A stretch of DNA of 64,000 nucleotides from Pseudomonadota bacterium (GCA_023389105.1 JAEWEY010000010.1:317763-381762), one strand, 5' to 3'. Positions 1 through 9,556 are shown, numbered from the stretch's first letter. Translations and numbers: made by a program. Notes: generated by a model from the letters alone, not told the origin.

Positions 1-605
1 ATGCGCTGTCGGTCGCCGATTCGATGGTTCGCTCGGGCAGCGCGAACAAGGCGCTCGTGATCGGCGCCGAGACCTTCAGCCGCATTCTCGACTGGGACGA
101 TCGCACCACCTGCGTACTGTTCGGCGACGGCGCCGGCGCTTTGGTGCTGAGCGCCGAGGACACCGACAGCGGCATCCTCGCGACCAAGCTCCACGCCGAC
201 GGACGTCACAACGACCTGCTGTTCGTCGACGGGGGACCGTCGACCACGCAGACCGTCGGTAAGCTTCGCATGAAGGGCCGCGAAGTCTTCCGCCACGCGG
301 TCGTCAACCTCGCCGACGTCTTGAACGAAGTGCTCACCGATGCGGGCTTGACCGCCGCGGACGTCGACTGGGTGGTTCCGCACCAGGCGAACGCCCGCAT
401 CCTCGACGCCACGGCGCGGAAGCTCGGGCTTCCGGCGGAGAAGGTCGTCGTCACCGTCGACCGGCACGCGAACACCTCGGCAGCGTCGGTGCCGCTCGCG
501 CTCGATACCGCAGTCAAGGATGGGCGAATCAAGCGCGGCGATCTGATCGTCCTCGAAGCGATGGGCGGTGGCTTTACTTGGGGCGCGGCCGCGCTCCGCT
601 ATTGA
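1..605 (+). CDS. fabH: 3-oxoacyl-ACP synthase III (FabH), 5'-truncated by window edge
   Basis: C-terminal part of beta-ketoacyl-ACP synthase III, which condenses acetyl-CoA with malonyl-ACP to start fatty acid synthesis. The reading frame is open from base 3, and the catalytic Cys half lies outside the window. Visible are the GDGAGA segment of the thiolase fold, the active-site His in WVVPHQAN and the active-site Asn in the [13 protein letters not shown] stretch. The C-terminus [13 protein letters not shown] is complete. It is followed by ihfA and a MerR gene, the usual alphaproteobacterial plsX-fabH-ihfA-merR order, so plsX is expected just upstream. Confidence 0.97.
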   Translation, partial: ALSVADSMVRSGSANKALVIGAETFSRILDWDDRTTCVLFGDGAGALVLSAEDTDSGILATKLHADGRHNDLLFVDGGPSTTQTVGKLRMKGREVFRHAVVNLADVLNEVLTDAGLTAADVDWVVPHQANARILDATARKLGLPAEKVVVTVDRHANTSAASVPLALDTAVKDGRIKRGDLIVLEAMGGGFTWGAAALRY

Positions 606-710
606 AATCTTTGGAATTTCAGCCGATTGTCGATTTGCCGACAGGACGGAATTCCGTTACGAAAGCGTATTGAAGCGGCGAGGGGCGCGCCGTTCAGCGG
701 GGAGAATATC

Positions 711-1040
711 ATGGCCGATCTCGGGATCGCGCGGGTCAATAACGAAGCCGATGCACAGACACTGACGCGGGCCGACCTCGCGGATACCGTGCACCGCAAG
801 CTTGGTTTGTCGCGCGCGGAATCGGCGGGCGTCGTCGAGCGCGTGCTGTATCACATGTGCCACGCGCTTTCCGAAGGGCACAACGTGAAGATCTCCAGCT
901 TCGGCACCTTCATCCTGCGCGACAAGGGTGAGCGCGTCGGCCGGAACCCGAAGACGGGCGTCGAAGTGCCGATCGCGCCGCGGCGGGTGATGACCTTCCG
1001 CGCCAGCCAGATCATGCGCGACCAGATCGCCAAAGGCTGA
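711..1040 (+). CDS. ihfA: Integration host factor subunit alpha
   Basis: Small DNA-bending protein that pairs with IHF-beta to shape the nucleoid, promoters and recombination sites. The product is 109 aa with the HU/IHF fold: N-terminal helices ([19 protein letters not shown]), the beta-arm and the signature [23 protein letters not shown], whose proline-tipped arm intercalates DNA. The ATG at 711 follows a purine-rich GGGGAGA site and gives a normal-length N-terminus, so I prefer it to the upstream ATG at 627. It lies downstream of fabH and 11 nt before a MerR gene. Confidence 0.97.
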   Translation: MADLGIARVNNEADAQTLTRADLADTVHRKLGLSRAESAGVVERVLYHMCHALSEGHNVKISSFGTFILRDKGERVGRNPKTGVEVPIAPRRVMTFRASQIMRDQIAKG

Positions 1041-1051
1041 CGGCAGCGCCC

Positions 1052-1441
1052 GTGGCAACCGCCGGCCAAAAGGACCCCGGCGCCTTATTGACGATTGGGG
1101 AACTGTCGCAGGAACTGGGCGTCGCCCAGCACATCCTGCGCTATTGGGAAACGCGTTTCCCGCAGCTCAAGCCGATGCAGCGTGCCGGCAACCGCCGCTA
1201 TTATCGCCCCGCCGACGTCGAGCTTGTCCGGCGCATCCACCGCCTGCTCAATCAGGAAGGTTACACGGTCCGGGGCGTCCAGAAGGTGCTGCGCGACCGC
1301 GACGCTCCCACCGAACCCGCCGCGCCGGTGATGCCTGCGCCTGCGCCGGAATTTGATGCTTCAGACGATGTGCCCGCCGGCGTCGATGTCTTCCGCCTGA
1401 TCCAGCTGCGCAACCGCTTGGCCGACGCGCTCGACGCTTGA
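1052..1441 (+). CDS. MerR family transcriptional regulator
   Basis: 129-aa protein with an N-terminal MerR winged helix (residues about 13-80: LTIGELSQELGVAQHILRYWE, then the wing GNRRYYRPADVELV). A short proline-rich linker and a terminal helix follow, with no recognisable metal- or drug-binding domain. Such short MerR proteins always follow ihfA in alphaproteobacteria; their effector is unknown. The start is GTG. The last 81 nt overlap the 3' end of the convergent helicase gene, which is unusually deep. Confidence 0.9.
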   Translation: MATAGQKDPGALLTIGELSQELGVAQHILRYWETRFPQLKPMQRAGNRRYYRPADVELVRRIHRLLNQEGYTVRGVQKVLRDRDAPTEPAAPVMPAPAPEFDASDDVPAGVDVFRLIQLRNRLADALDA

Positions 1442-4096
1442 ATTGAGTCGCGCTTCGACCCGCGCGATCGCCTGCTCCAGTGGCAACCGGCTGACCTGAA
1501 CGCCCGGCGGGAACGCCGCCAGCAACCGCGACGGCATCGCTGCCGACAGGATCACGAACAGCCCGCAATCGCCCTGTCGCCGGATGAGGCGTCCAAACGC
1601 CTGCGCCAGCCGCGCGCGCACCACGCGGTCGTCATACGCACTCCCGCCGCCCGCCATCCGCCGCGCCGCGTGCAGCACCGTCGGCCGCGGCCACGGCACG
1701 CGCTCCATCACAACCAGCCGCAGCGAATCGCCGGGCACGTCCACGCCGTCACGCAAGGCATCGGTGCCCAGCAGCGAGGCGCGTGGATCGTCGCGGAAGA
1801 TATCGACCAGGGTACCGGCGTCGATCGGATCGACGTGCTGCGCCAGCAGCGGCAGCCCTTCGCGCGCCAGCCGGTCGGCGATCCGCGCATGCACCGCCTT
1901 CAGCCGCTGCACCGCCGTGAACAGCCCTAGCGTCCCGCCCTTCGCCGTTTCGATCAGCCGCGCATAGGCGCCGGCGAGCGAGGCGATGTCGCCCTGCCGA
2001 ACGTCGGTGACAATCAGCACTTCCGAGCAGCCGGCGTAGTCGAACGGGCTCTGTGCCTCGAAATGCGTCGCCGGCGCGGGCAGATGCAGCGCGCCCGTCC
2101 GTGCATCCGCCGCCGCCCATTCCTCGCCGCCACGCAAGGTCGCCGACGTTACCAGCACCCCATCAGCCGGCGCCAGCACCGCCGACGCCAATGGCCGGGT
2201 CGGATCAAGCCACCGGCGATGAATCGCCACATCATACTCGCGCCCATCCACCCGCTCGACCGCCAGCCAATCGATGAACGCCGGATCAGCCTCACCCCCG
2301 ATGCGACCGAGCAAAGCAATCCAAGCCGCCAGCGTCTCGCGCCGCCAGGTGAGGCCGCGGATCGCCCCGTCGACACGCGCCCGCGCCTGGGTGTCGAGCC
2401 AGTCGGGCGCATCTTCGAGTACCGCCTCAAGTCGCCGCGCGAGCGCGGCCAGCGGCTTGTTCAGGCTTTCGAGGATCTCCGCCGCGCCCGCCGCCGCTGA
2501 AACCAGGGCGCCATCGGGCTCGGCCAGCTCGGTCTCCAGACCATAGCCCGCTTCCTGCGCCTTCGACCGCGCATAGACGGTGCCGCGCACCTCGGCCAGC
2601 AGCGCCTCGATCGGCCCGAACGCAGCGCCCTCAACCAGGCGCTGCAGCCACCCGTCCGACGGCAGCGCGCGCGCCGCCTCGACCGCAGCATCCAGCGCCC
2701 GCGCACCCTCATCGTCATAAGACGCGACGTCCATCAGCCGCGCCCCAAGCCCGCGCCGCCGCCCGCGCGATCGGCCTTCCGGCCCGACGATCCAGCGCCG
2801 CATCTCGATCGCTTCCTGTCCGCCGAACGCCACCGCGAAGGTGGAGTCGGCCGCATCGAACAGGTGATGCCCTTCGTCGAACAGGATGCGGCCCGGCGCG
2901 TCCTCGCGCGCCCGTGCCGCATTAACCATCACCAGCGCATGATTGGCGATGACGATGTCGGCGTCGCGGCTCGCGCGTTCGGCGCGCTCGATGAAGCAGC
3001 GCCGATAATGCGGGCAGCCGGCATAGACGCATTCACCGCGCCGGTCGGTCAGCGCGGTCGCACCAGCCCGCCGGAACAGGCTCGGCAGCCAGCCGGGCAA
3101 GTCGCCGCCGACCATGTCGCCATCCTTGGTGTAGGCCGCCCAGCGCCCGACCAGCTGCGCGAGGATTGCCGCCCGCCCCGCGAACGCGCCCTGCAGCGCA
3201 TCCTCGAGATTCAGCAGGCAGAGATAATTCTCGCGGCCCTTGCGCACGACGATGCGCCGCGCCCGCTCGACCGGGTCGGCGAACAGCTTGGGTCCTTCTG
3301 CATCCAATTGGCGCTGCAGTGCCTTGGTGAAGGTCGACACCCACACGGCGCCGCCCGCGCGCTCGGCCCACAGCGATGCCGGCGCCAGATAGGCGAGAGT
3401 CTTGCCGATGCCCGTCCCCGCCTCCGCCAGCAGCAGGTTGGGCGAGTCCTTGGCGCGCTTGGCGGCAAACACGCCAGTAACCGCTTCGGCCATCGCCCGC
3501 TGGCCTTCGCGAGCCTCGGCGCGGCCCGTGAGACGGTCAAGCTCCGCGCGCGCTTCGGTCGGCGATACCTGCACCGGCCGCGGCGGCGGCCGCACCGCGC
3601 CCTCCTCCCACGACTTGAGCCGCGCGAAGAGCATCCGCTCGCCACGTTCAGGCCGTTCAAGCCGCGCGCCGAGCAGCGGCGCCCAGCTCCAGCCCAATCG
3701 GTGAAGCGTCGCGTTGGAGGTCCACGCCCCCTCGCGCTGACTCCAGTCGGGATCGGCCAGAACCGCGAGCAACCGCGCCGCAATTGCCTGCAACCCCAGG
3801 GCTGCTTCCGCTTCCGCCGCTGGCGGCTCCAGCCCGAGCGTCCGGCTCAAGCCCGCAACCGTCGGCACCGCGAAGCGCGCGGGATGTATGAAAGCGAACA
3901 GCTCCAGCAGGTCGAGCCCGCTAAGCTCCGGATAGCCGAGACGCTGCCCGACCAAGGGCGCGTTGAGGATGATATGCGGCGTTTCCGCAGCTCGCGCGAT
4001 CGCCTCGCCGCGGCTCGCCTCCCGCACCTCGCCGTCCCCGCCGGCAATCCAGATGCCCGCATGGGTTGCGTGCAGCGCGGGAAGAGGCAAAGGCAT
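1361..4096 (-). CDS. ATP-dependent DNA helicase, DinG/XPD family
   Basis: Superfamily 2 Fe-S helicase of the DinG/XPD type, predicted to unwind 5' overhangs, forks or R-loops during repair. Seen in order: Walker A AEAGTGIGKT (about residue 225); four cysteines for an Fe-S cluster, one near 291 and three in ECVYAGCPHYRRC near 358; Walker B DEGH near 407; motif III VTSATL; motif V GVDVPG; motif VI AFGRLIRRQGDCG near 835. I chose the ATG at 4096 (911 aa) because MPLPLPALHATHAGIW resembles the family N-terminus and upstream codons overlap the divergent lysS region. A DinG-type name is by similarity only. Its C-terminus overlaps the MerR gene. Confidence 0.92.
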   Translation of the reverse strand: MPLPLPALHATHAGIWIAGGDGEVREASRGEAIARAAETPHIILNAPLVGQRLGYPELSGLDLLELFAFIHPARFAVPTVAGLSRTLGLEPPAAEAEAALGLQAIAARLLAVLADPDWSQREGAWTSNATLHRLGWSWAPLLGARLERPERGERMLFARLKSWEEGAVRPPPRPVQVSPTEARAELDRLTGRAEAREGQRAMAEAVTGVFAAKRAKDSPNLLLAEAGTGIGKTLAYLAPASLWAERAGGAVWVSTFTKALQRQLDAEGPKLFADPVERARRIVVRKGRENYLCLLNLEDALQGAFAGRAAILAQLVGRWAAYTKDGDMVGGDLPGWLPSLFRRAGATALTDRRGECVYAGCPHYRRCFIERAERASRDADIVIANHALVMVNAARAREDAPGRILFDEGHHLFDAADSTFAVAFGGQEAIEMRRWIVGPEGRSRGRRRGLGARLMDVASYDDEGARALDAAVEAARALPSDGWLQRLVEGAAFGPIEALLAEVRGTVYARSKAQEAGYGLETELAEPDGALVSAAAGAAEILESLNKPLAALARRLEAVLEDAPDWLDTQARARVDGAIRGLTWRRETLAAWIALLGRIGGEADPAFIDWLAVERVDGREYDVAIHRRWLDPTRPLASAVLAPADGVLVTSATLRGGEEWAAADARTGALHLPAPATHFEAQSPFDYAGCSEVLIVTDVRQGDIASLAGAYARLIETAKGGTLGLFTAVQRLKAVHARIADRLAREGLPLLAQHVDPIDAGTLVDIFRDDPRASLLGTDALRDGVDVPGDSLRLVVMERVPWPRPTVLHAARRMAGGGSAYDDRVVRARLAQAFGRLIRRQGDCGLFVILSAAMPSRLLAAFPPGVQVSRLPLEQAIARVEARLNSSVERVGQAVAQLDQAEDIDAGGHIV

Positions 4097-4137
4097 CCGC
4101 GCAACCCTGCCGCCCCGAGAACAGAAGAGCAACGAAT

Positions 4138-5706
4138 TTGGACGCCGAAACGCTTCGATCCGCCGCGATGGCATCCAAGGCCTGGCCGTACGAGGAAGCG
4201 CGCAAGCTGCTGAAGCGCTGGCCCGACGGCAAGCCTGACGGCGCACCGATGATCTTCGAAACCGGCTACGGTCCCTCGGGACTGCCGCACATCGGCACCT
4301 TTAACGAGGTCGCGCGTACGACCTTCGTTCGCCAGGCTTATGAGGAGCTGACCGGCCAGCCGACGCGCCTGATCGCGTTCAGCGACGATATGGATGGCCT
4401 CCGCAAGGTTCCCGACAACGTGCCGAACCAGGAGTTGCTCACCGCCAACCTCGGCAAGCCGCTGACGCAAATCCCCGACCCGTTCGAAAAGTACGAGAGC
4501 TTCGCGCACCACAACAATGCGATGCTGCGGCATTTCCTCGACCGCTACGGCTTCGACTACGAATTCCTGTCGGCGACCGATTGCTACAAGTCGGGGCGCT
4601 TTGACGAAATCATCCGCCAGGTGCTGCGCAACTGGGACGGCGTGATGGGGGTGATGCTTCCCACCCTGCGCGAGGAGCGACGCCAGACCTACTCACCGGT
4701 CTTGCCGATTTCGCCGACCAGCGGCCGCGTGCTGCAGGTGCCGGTCGAAGTCATCGACGCCGAGGCGGGGCTGATTGCCTTTGAGGATGAGGAAGGCCGC
4801 GTCGAGCAGTCCGCCCTGGGTGGTTTTTCCAAGCTGCAGTGGAAGGTCGACTGGGCCGCGCGCTGGGTCGCGCTCGGCGTCGACTATGAAATGGCCGGCA
4901 AGGACCTGATCGACAGCGTTACGCAATCGTCGAAGATCGCGCGCGTGCTCGGCGGCCGCCCGCCCGAAGGCTTCAACTACGAGATGTTCCTCGACGAAAA
5001 GGGCGAGAAGATCTCCAAGTCCAAGGGAAACGGCCTCAGCCTCGAAGAGTGGCTGCGCTACGGCAGCGAGCCGAGCCTCGCTTTCTACATCTACCGTGAG
5101 CCCAAGCGCGCGAAAAGCCTGCACATCGGGGTCATCCCGCGCGCGGTCGACGAATATTGGCAGTTCCGCGGCAATTATTCCGCGCAGCCGGTCGAGCAGC
5201 AACTCGGCAACCCCGTGCACCATATCCACGGCGGCCGAGTCCCGAACAAATCACTGCCGCTGACCTACGGCCTGCTGCTGAACCTCGTCAGCCTGCCCGG
5301 TGTCGCCGACAAAGACACCGCCTGGCGCTTCGTTCAGCGTTATGCGCCGGGCACATCACCGGAAAACGACCCCGAGCTCGACGATCTGATCGGGCTCGCG
5401 GTCAATTACGCGCGCGATTTTGTCGCGCCGACGCTGCAGCGCCGCGCACCGACTGAAATGGAAGCGGCAGCGCTGCGTGACCTCGACGGCGAGCTTGCGA
5501 AGCTACCCGCCGACGCTTCCGCCGAAGATATCCAGACCCAGGTCTTCGAAGTCGGCAAGCGCCACCCGTTCGAAAGCCTGCGCGGCTGGTTCCAGGCACT
5601 GTACGAAACCCTGCTCGGCTCCAGCCAGGGGCCGCGCATGGGCAGCTTCATCGCCCTCTACGGCATCGACAACAGCCGCCGGCTGATCGCCGAGGCGCTC
5701 GCCTAA
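4138..5706 (+). CDS. lysS: Lysine--tRNA ligase, class I
   Basis: Class I lysyl-tRNA synthetase, the archaeal-type enzyme also used by alphaproteobacteria and spirochaetes, charging tRNA-Lys. The Rossmann catalytic domain carries the HIGH-like motif GPSGLPHIGT (about residue 45) and KMSKS-like KISKSKGN (about residue 290); a helical anticodon-binding domain fills the C-terminus. The start is uncertain. The TTG at 4138 (522 aa) has AGAAGAG upstream and gives an N-terminus like sphingomonad homologues; ATG at 4168 would start MASKAWP. It is transcribed divergently from the helicase. No class II LysRS is seen in the window. Confidence 0.96.
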   Translation: MDAETLRSAAMASKAWPYEEARKLLKRWPDGKPDGAPMIFETGYGPSGLPHIGTFNEVARTTFVRQAYEELTGQPTRLIAFSDDMDGLRKVPDNVPNQELLTANLGKPLTQIPDPFEKYESFAHHNNAMLRHFLDRYGFDYEFLSATDCYKSGRFDEIIRQVLRNWDGVMGVMLPTLREERRQTYSPVLPISPTSGRVLQVPVEVIDAEAGLIAFEDEEGRVEQSALGGFSKLQWKVDWAARWVALGVDYEMAGKDLIDSVTQSSKIARVLGGRPPEGFNYEMFLDEKGEKISKSKGNGLSLEEWLRYGSEPSLAFYIYREPKRAKSLHIGVIPRAVDEYWQFRGNYSAQPVEQQLGNPVHHIHGGRVPNKSLPLTYGLLLNLVSLPGVADKDTAWRFVQRYAPGTSPENDPELDDLIGLAVNYARDFVAPTLQRRAPTEMEAAALRDLDGELAKLPADASAEDIQTQVFEVGKRHPFESLRGWFQALYETLLGSSQGPRMGSFIALYGIDNSRRLIAEALA

Positions 5707-5909
5707 GGCATCAGCAGCGGCGAACGTCGGCCGAGATCGAAAAACGACCCGTCGCCCGGCCAGTCGGCCACGGCGCTGCCCAGCATCGAACCTTTCTCCT
5801 CGGAACAGTCGGCCGACGATGCGCGCTTCTGCAATTCGCTGGCCCCAGCCGGTCCCATGGCGGCAATCGCCACCACAGCCAGCAGCTTAAACCAATGTTG
5901 CGCGCGCAT
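5703..5909 (-). CDS. Small secreted hypothetical protein
   Basis: 68 aa with a convincing signal peptide (KLLAVVAIAAMGPAGASE), a probable cleavage after GAS, and a short mature part with one Cys. AGGGG lies about 8 nt before its ATG. It sits 19 nt downstream of the S41 peptidase on the same strand, so the two are probably cotranscribed, and its stop overlaps the lysS stop by 4 nt. No family recognised. Confidence 0.6.
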   Translation of the reverse strand: MRAQHWFKLLAVVAIAAMGPAGASELQKRASSADCSEEKGSMLGSAVADWPGDGSFFDLGRRSPLLMP

Positions 5910-5928
5910 CGTCTGTTGCCCCTGTGCC

Positions 5929-7062
5929 CTATCGGGCCTTCAGTTTGTCAGAATGGACCGGTTCCGCCGGAACCTCAAGCGCGTCCAGCCGAACGGCCTC
6001 CTCGTGGCTCAGCCCGGCCTTCTCGAGCGCCGTTACTAATGCCAGCTTCGGATCGACCGCAATGTCGGGCGCGATACCGTCGCCTTCCCAATCCTTGCCG
6101 GTCTTGATGTCATAGGTCCGGCCGATCGGCATCCACACCGCGAAATGCTCGTTGATCGGCTGGGGGCCGCCGAAATGATTGGCGCCTGCCGTCGCTTCGC
6201 CGATCAGCGTTGCCCGACCCGTCGATTTCAGCGCTAGTGCGAAATGTTCCGCGGCAGAGGCGCTGCGGTTCGAGGTGAGCAGATAGATCTTTGCTTTTCG
6301 AAGTGGCGTATCCTCGCCCGGAATGGCGCTGTGGGTGCCAACCATCTGATCGCGCTCAGCGGCGAACACCATCGTCGGACTGCTTTCGAGCGGTGAGCCC
6401 CGGCGATCGTAGATATCCTTGGAGATCGCCATCTTCACGAGCGGCGTCTTAGCGCCATACACATAAGAAAATATCGCGTCTTGCTCGTTGAGGCCGCCAC
6501 CGTGATGGTTGCGGAGGTCGAAGATCAATGTCTTTGCATCGCGATTGTCCGCGAGCCACTTGCGCAGCGCGACCATCTCTTCGTCGCGACCGGCGAAAGC
6601 CGTAAAGCGAATGTAGGCAATCCCGGGCGCGATGGTCTTTGCCGACTGAATCAGCGGAGGCAGATCGTCGGGCGAACCGCCACCGCCGCCTCGCCGACGC
6701 TCGCCTTCGGGGCCCGACAGCATGACATGCAGATGGCCGTCCTTGTGAACCGCCTGAAGGTCGTCGGTCAGCAGCTTGGCGAGGTCGCCGCGCGTGCCGC
6801 TGTCGTAGCGACCCGCGGCGGCATTCTTGCGGAGCATCGCCGCATAGGCCTTGGCCTGGTCGCGATAGACGAAGGAGCTGACGAGATCATCGGCAAGCTT
6901 GTTGGCGACCGCGCGGCCTTCGCCTTGCTCGACCGCCAAGGCTGCGGCCGGATCGGCCCGCACAGGTTTCGCCGCCGGCGCCGCTTGCGCCGTCACTTGC
7001 GAAGCCTGACTGGCCGCAAGGATGAGCCCGAAGGTTGCCGGAATGAGCATGGTAATACGCAC
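5929..7062 (-). CDS. S41 family peptidase, exported
   Basis: 377-aa exported protein of the tail-specific protease/IRBP (S41) family. A signal peptide ends near TAQAA. A helical N-terminal region leads into the S41 core with strand GIAYIRFTAF, the acidic turn DLRNHHGGG and the nucleophile region LTSNRSASAAEHFA (Ser near residue 267). A Gly/Arg-rich loop (about residues 127-134) sits where some relatives have a PDZ domain, and no PDZ is evident. The GTG start is preceded by AGGGG. The gene is divergent from the Lrp regulator with about 140 nt between them. Confidence 0.9.
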   Translation of the reverse strand: MRITMLIPATFGLILAASQASQVTAQAAPAAKPVRADPAAALAVEQGEGRAVANKLADDLVSSFVYRDQAKAYAAMLRKNAAAGRYDSGTRGDLAKLLTDDLQAVHKDGHLHVMLSGPEGERRRGGGGGSPDDLPPLIQSAKTIAPGIAYIRFTAFAGRDEEMVALRKWLADNRDAKTLIFDLRNHHGGGLNEQDAIFSYVYGAKTPLVKMAISKDIYDRRGSPLESSPTMVFAAERDQMVGTHSAIPGEDTPLRKAKIYLLTSNRSASAAEHFALALKSTGRATLIGEATAGANHFGGPQPINEHFAVWMPIGRTYDIKTGKDWEGDGIAPDIAVDPKLALVTALEKAGLSHEEAVRLDALEVPAEPVHSDKLKAR

Positions 7063-7181
7063 AAAATAGTCCCCTTGATTTGCGTCGTTGGCCCAATCCT
7101 ACCCGATCCGCTGTCCGCCAGATGAACAGACCGGTGGTGGAACGACACTTTGCCAAGCGCGCGCAAAATCCGTGCGGACCG

Positions 7182-7211
7182 TGCCAAATTTTGGCATGAG
7201 CAGGCATGCTC
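7182..7211. promoter_or_regulatory. Two inverted repeats at the start of the Lrp-type gene
   Basis: TGCCAAATTTTGGCA (7182-7196) is a perfect 7-bp-arm palindrome with a 1-nt centre. It is followed directly by GAGCA-N4-TGCTC (7198-7211), which spans the ATG at 7206. The position fits an operator for the Lrp-type protein itself, and possibly for the divergent S41 gene. Binding is inferred. Confidence 0.5.
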
Positions 7212-7673
7212 GATCCATTCGACGTCGCGCTTCTGAACATCATTCAGCGCGATGATTCGCAGACTGCCGACCAGTTGGCGACGCAAGTCGCCCTTTCGCC
7301 GTCGGCGATAGCGCGCCGCCTTCGCCGTCTTCGTGGCGAGGGTTGGATCGGCCGCACCATCGCGCTTCTATCCGATCGCTTCACCGACCAGCGGCTCCGC
7401 GCGCTCGTGTTCGTCGAGCTGGCCGAGCACGCCGATCTCAAGGGTAAGATGGCCGTCGAGGAGCGCCTGCGCGCGGTCGACCAGGTGCAATTCTGCTACG
7501 AAGTCACTGGCGACAGCGACCTGCTCCTGCTGGTCGACTGCACCAACATGCTGGAATTCAACCGCTTCTGCGACGAAGTGCTGGTCGCCGACCCGACCGT
7601 GCGCCGTTACGAAACCAGCTTCGTCAAACGCGAGATCAAGTTTCAGCCGTTCATCAAGCTCGCGTCTGCCTAG
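7206..7673 (+). CDS. Lrp/AsnC family transcriptional regulator
   Basis: 155-aa Lrp/AsnC regulator: N-terminal HTH (TADQLATQVALSPSAIARRLRRLRGEGWI, about residues 20-48) and C-terminal RAM/AsnC ligand domain (VEERLRAVDQVQFCYEVTGDSDLLLLV). Family members sense amino acids as octamers. The final 4 nt overlap the convergent DUF885 gene. Palindromes at its start suggest autoregulation, and the divergent S41 peptidase is the natural second target. Confidence 0.93.
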   Translation: MLDPFDVALLNIIQRDDSQTADQLATQVALSPSAIARRLRRLRGEGWIGRTIALLSDRFTDQRLRALVFVELAEHADLKGKMAVEERLRAVDQVQFCYEVTGDSDLLLLVDCTNMLEFNRFCDEVLVADPTVRRYETSFVKREIKFQPFIKLASA

Positions 7674-9523
7674 GCCGCTGCCTTCCGCTGCGCGATCCAG
7701 CGGTCGATCTTGGCTTCCAGGATCGACAGCGGCAGCCCGCCGGTATTCAGGATCTGCGCGTGGAAATCGCGGATGTCGAACTTGGACCCAAGCTCAGTCT
7801 CCGCCTTCTTGCGCAGCCGCTGGATCGTCAGCGCACCGATCTTGTACGCGGTCGCCTGGCTCGGGATCGCGATGTAGCGTTCGACCTCGGCGGTCGCGTC
7901 GGTTTTCCCCATGCCTGAATTCGACAGCATGTAGGTAATCGCCTGGTCGCGGGTCCACCCCTTGGTATGCAACCCGGTGTCGACGACCAAGCGCATCGCG
8001 CGCAGCATTTCGTCATTGAGCGTCCCGAACCGCGCCAGCGGATCCTTGTAGAAACCCATGTCGTAACCGAGCGTCTCGGCATAAAGCGCCCAGCCCTCGA
8101 CGTAGGCCGTGTTGCCGCCGAACCGCATGAAGTTGGGCAGGTTCGGATCTTCCTGCGCCAGGCTGATCTGGAAGTGATGCCCCGGTTCGCCTTCGTGCAG
8201 GAAGAGCGTTGTCTCGCCCCACGTCATGCGTGACGGCAGGTCGTAGGCGTTGAAGTAAAAGGTGCCCGGCCGCGACCCATCCGGCGTTCCGCTGTCGTAG
8301 CTTCCGCCCGCCTCGAACTTTTCGCGGAATTCCGGATAGGGCCGGATCACCAGCGGGGTCTTCGGCACCAGCGAGAAGTATTTCGGAATCTGCGCGTCGA
8401 CCTTCTGCTTGAGGTCGTAATAATCCTGCGTCAGCGACGCCCGGCTCTTCGGCTGAAACTTCGGGCTGGTCCGCATGTAATCGAAGAAGGCGTGCAGATC
8501 GCCCTTGAAGCCGAGCTCGTCGCGGACGCCTTCGAATTCCTTGGTGATCCGCGCGACTTCGCTGAGCCCGAGGTTGTGGATTTCGTCCGGCGTCATCGGC
8601 AGCGTCGTCGTCGACTGCACCTGGTAGCGATAAAGCGCGTCGCCACCCTTCATGTAACTGAGGCCAACCCCGTCCCGCGCCTTGGGCAGATATTCGTTCT
8701 TCAGGAAATCCCGCAGCCGTGTCAGCGCCGGATACACTGTCGTCGTCAGCGACCGACGGAACTCACTCGTTAGCCGCGCGCGATCGGCCGCGCCGATGCT
8801 CGCCGGGAAATCCCTGATCGGCCCCCAATAAGGTGACGCCTCGGGCTTGAGCTTCAGCTGATCGTTGAGCTGCTCAATCATGTTGCGGACGGTCAGCTTG
8901 GTGTCGAAGACGCCTTCCGCTTCGCCCTTCCGCCACTGCGCGATCGCCTCGTCGATATTCGCCGCAAAATCGCGGTTACGCTTCAGGCTGTTGTCGTAGT
9001 CGGCGACGGTCTTGAACGGCGCACTGCCCTGCCCGCTCGCCAGCGTCGGATATTCGGTGTGCAGGCCGTAGAAGTGATTCATCGGCCGCGCTTCGAACAA
9101 GGGCAGCAGGTCCGGCTGCAGGCCGCGCAGATCGTCCTTCGTCTGGAACTCGAACACGTCGTAGGCGATCTGATCGGTTGCGTTCAGCTCGCCGCGCGGG
9201 ATGGTACGAAGCGCGGCAAGATCCTGCTCCGCGGCCGCCTTCTCCGCCTGGTAATGCGCGTCGCTGTAGAGGTCGCCGAGCCGGTCCGCGAAGCGCATGT
9301 CGCCCCGATACAGCGCCTGCAGCGGGTTGCGTTTCAGGCTCGCTTCGTCGCTGTCCTTGAACAGCTTGAACAGCCGATCGTGGGCACTCGCCTGCGGCGC
9401 ATCCGTGACGACCGTCGGCGACGAGATGATCGGCTTGCTCGAAACCACGGGAGCGTTCGTTTCTGCGCAGGCGCCGAGCGCCAGCATCGAGCAAGACAAA
9501 ATGAAACGTCCGGCAATCATCAT
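7670..9523 (-). CDS. DUF885 domain lipoprotein, putative zinc metallopeptidase
   Basis: About 617 aa. The N-terminus MMIAGRFILSCSMLALGAC has a lipobox (ALGAC), so a membrane-anchored lipoprotein is predicted. The DUF885 domain fills the rest and carries HEGEPGHH (about residue 440), a gluzincin-like zinc motif that has led the family to be treated as metallopeptidases; substrates are unknown. The ATG at 9523 has GAGG upstream and gives a clean signal peptide, unlike the upstream start at 9559. Confidence 0.9.
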   Translation of the reverse strand: MMIAGRFILSCSMLALGACAETNAPVVSSKPIISSPTVVTDAPQASAHDRLFKLFKDSDEASLKRNPLQALYRGDMRFADRLGDLYSDAHYQAEKAAAEQDLAALRTIPRGELNATDQIAYDVFEFQTKDDLRGLQPDLLPLFEARPMNHFYGLHTEYPTLASGQGSAPFKTVADYDNSLKRNRDFAANIDEAIAQWRKGEAEGVFDTKLTVRNMIEQLNDQLKLKPEASPYWGPIRDFPASIGAADRARLTSEFRRSLTTTVYPALTRLRDFLKNEYLPKARDGVGLSYMKGGDALYRYQVQSTTTLPMTPDEIHNLGLSEVARITKEFEGVRDELGFKGDLHAFFDYMRTSPKFQPKSRASLTQDYYDLKQKVDAQIPKYFSLVPKTPLVIRPYPEFREKFEAGGSYDSGTPDGSRPGTFYFNAYDLPSRMTWGETTLFLHEGEPGHHFQISLAQEDPNLPNFMRFGGNTAYVEGWALYAETLGYDMGFYKDPLARFGTLNDEMLRAMRLVVDTGLHTKGWTRDQAITYMLSNSGMGKTDATAEVERYIAIPSQATAYKIGALTIQRLRKKAETELGSKFDIRDFHAQILNTGGLPLSILEAKIDRWIAQRKAAA

Positions 9524-9556
9524 TTCGGAAACCTCGCTACGCCGTCGTCGGGCGCG

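Noticed and set aside
2864..4213. Long open frame antisense to the helicase (about 450 codons)
   Set aside because: It mirrors a well-supported gene in GC-rich DNA, is Arg/Pro/Ala-rich and shows no domain. The same holds for long antisense frames opposite the monooxygenase (12741-13943), glf (23440-24852), pyk (26722-27978) and ctaD (39242-40423).
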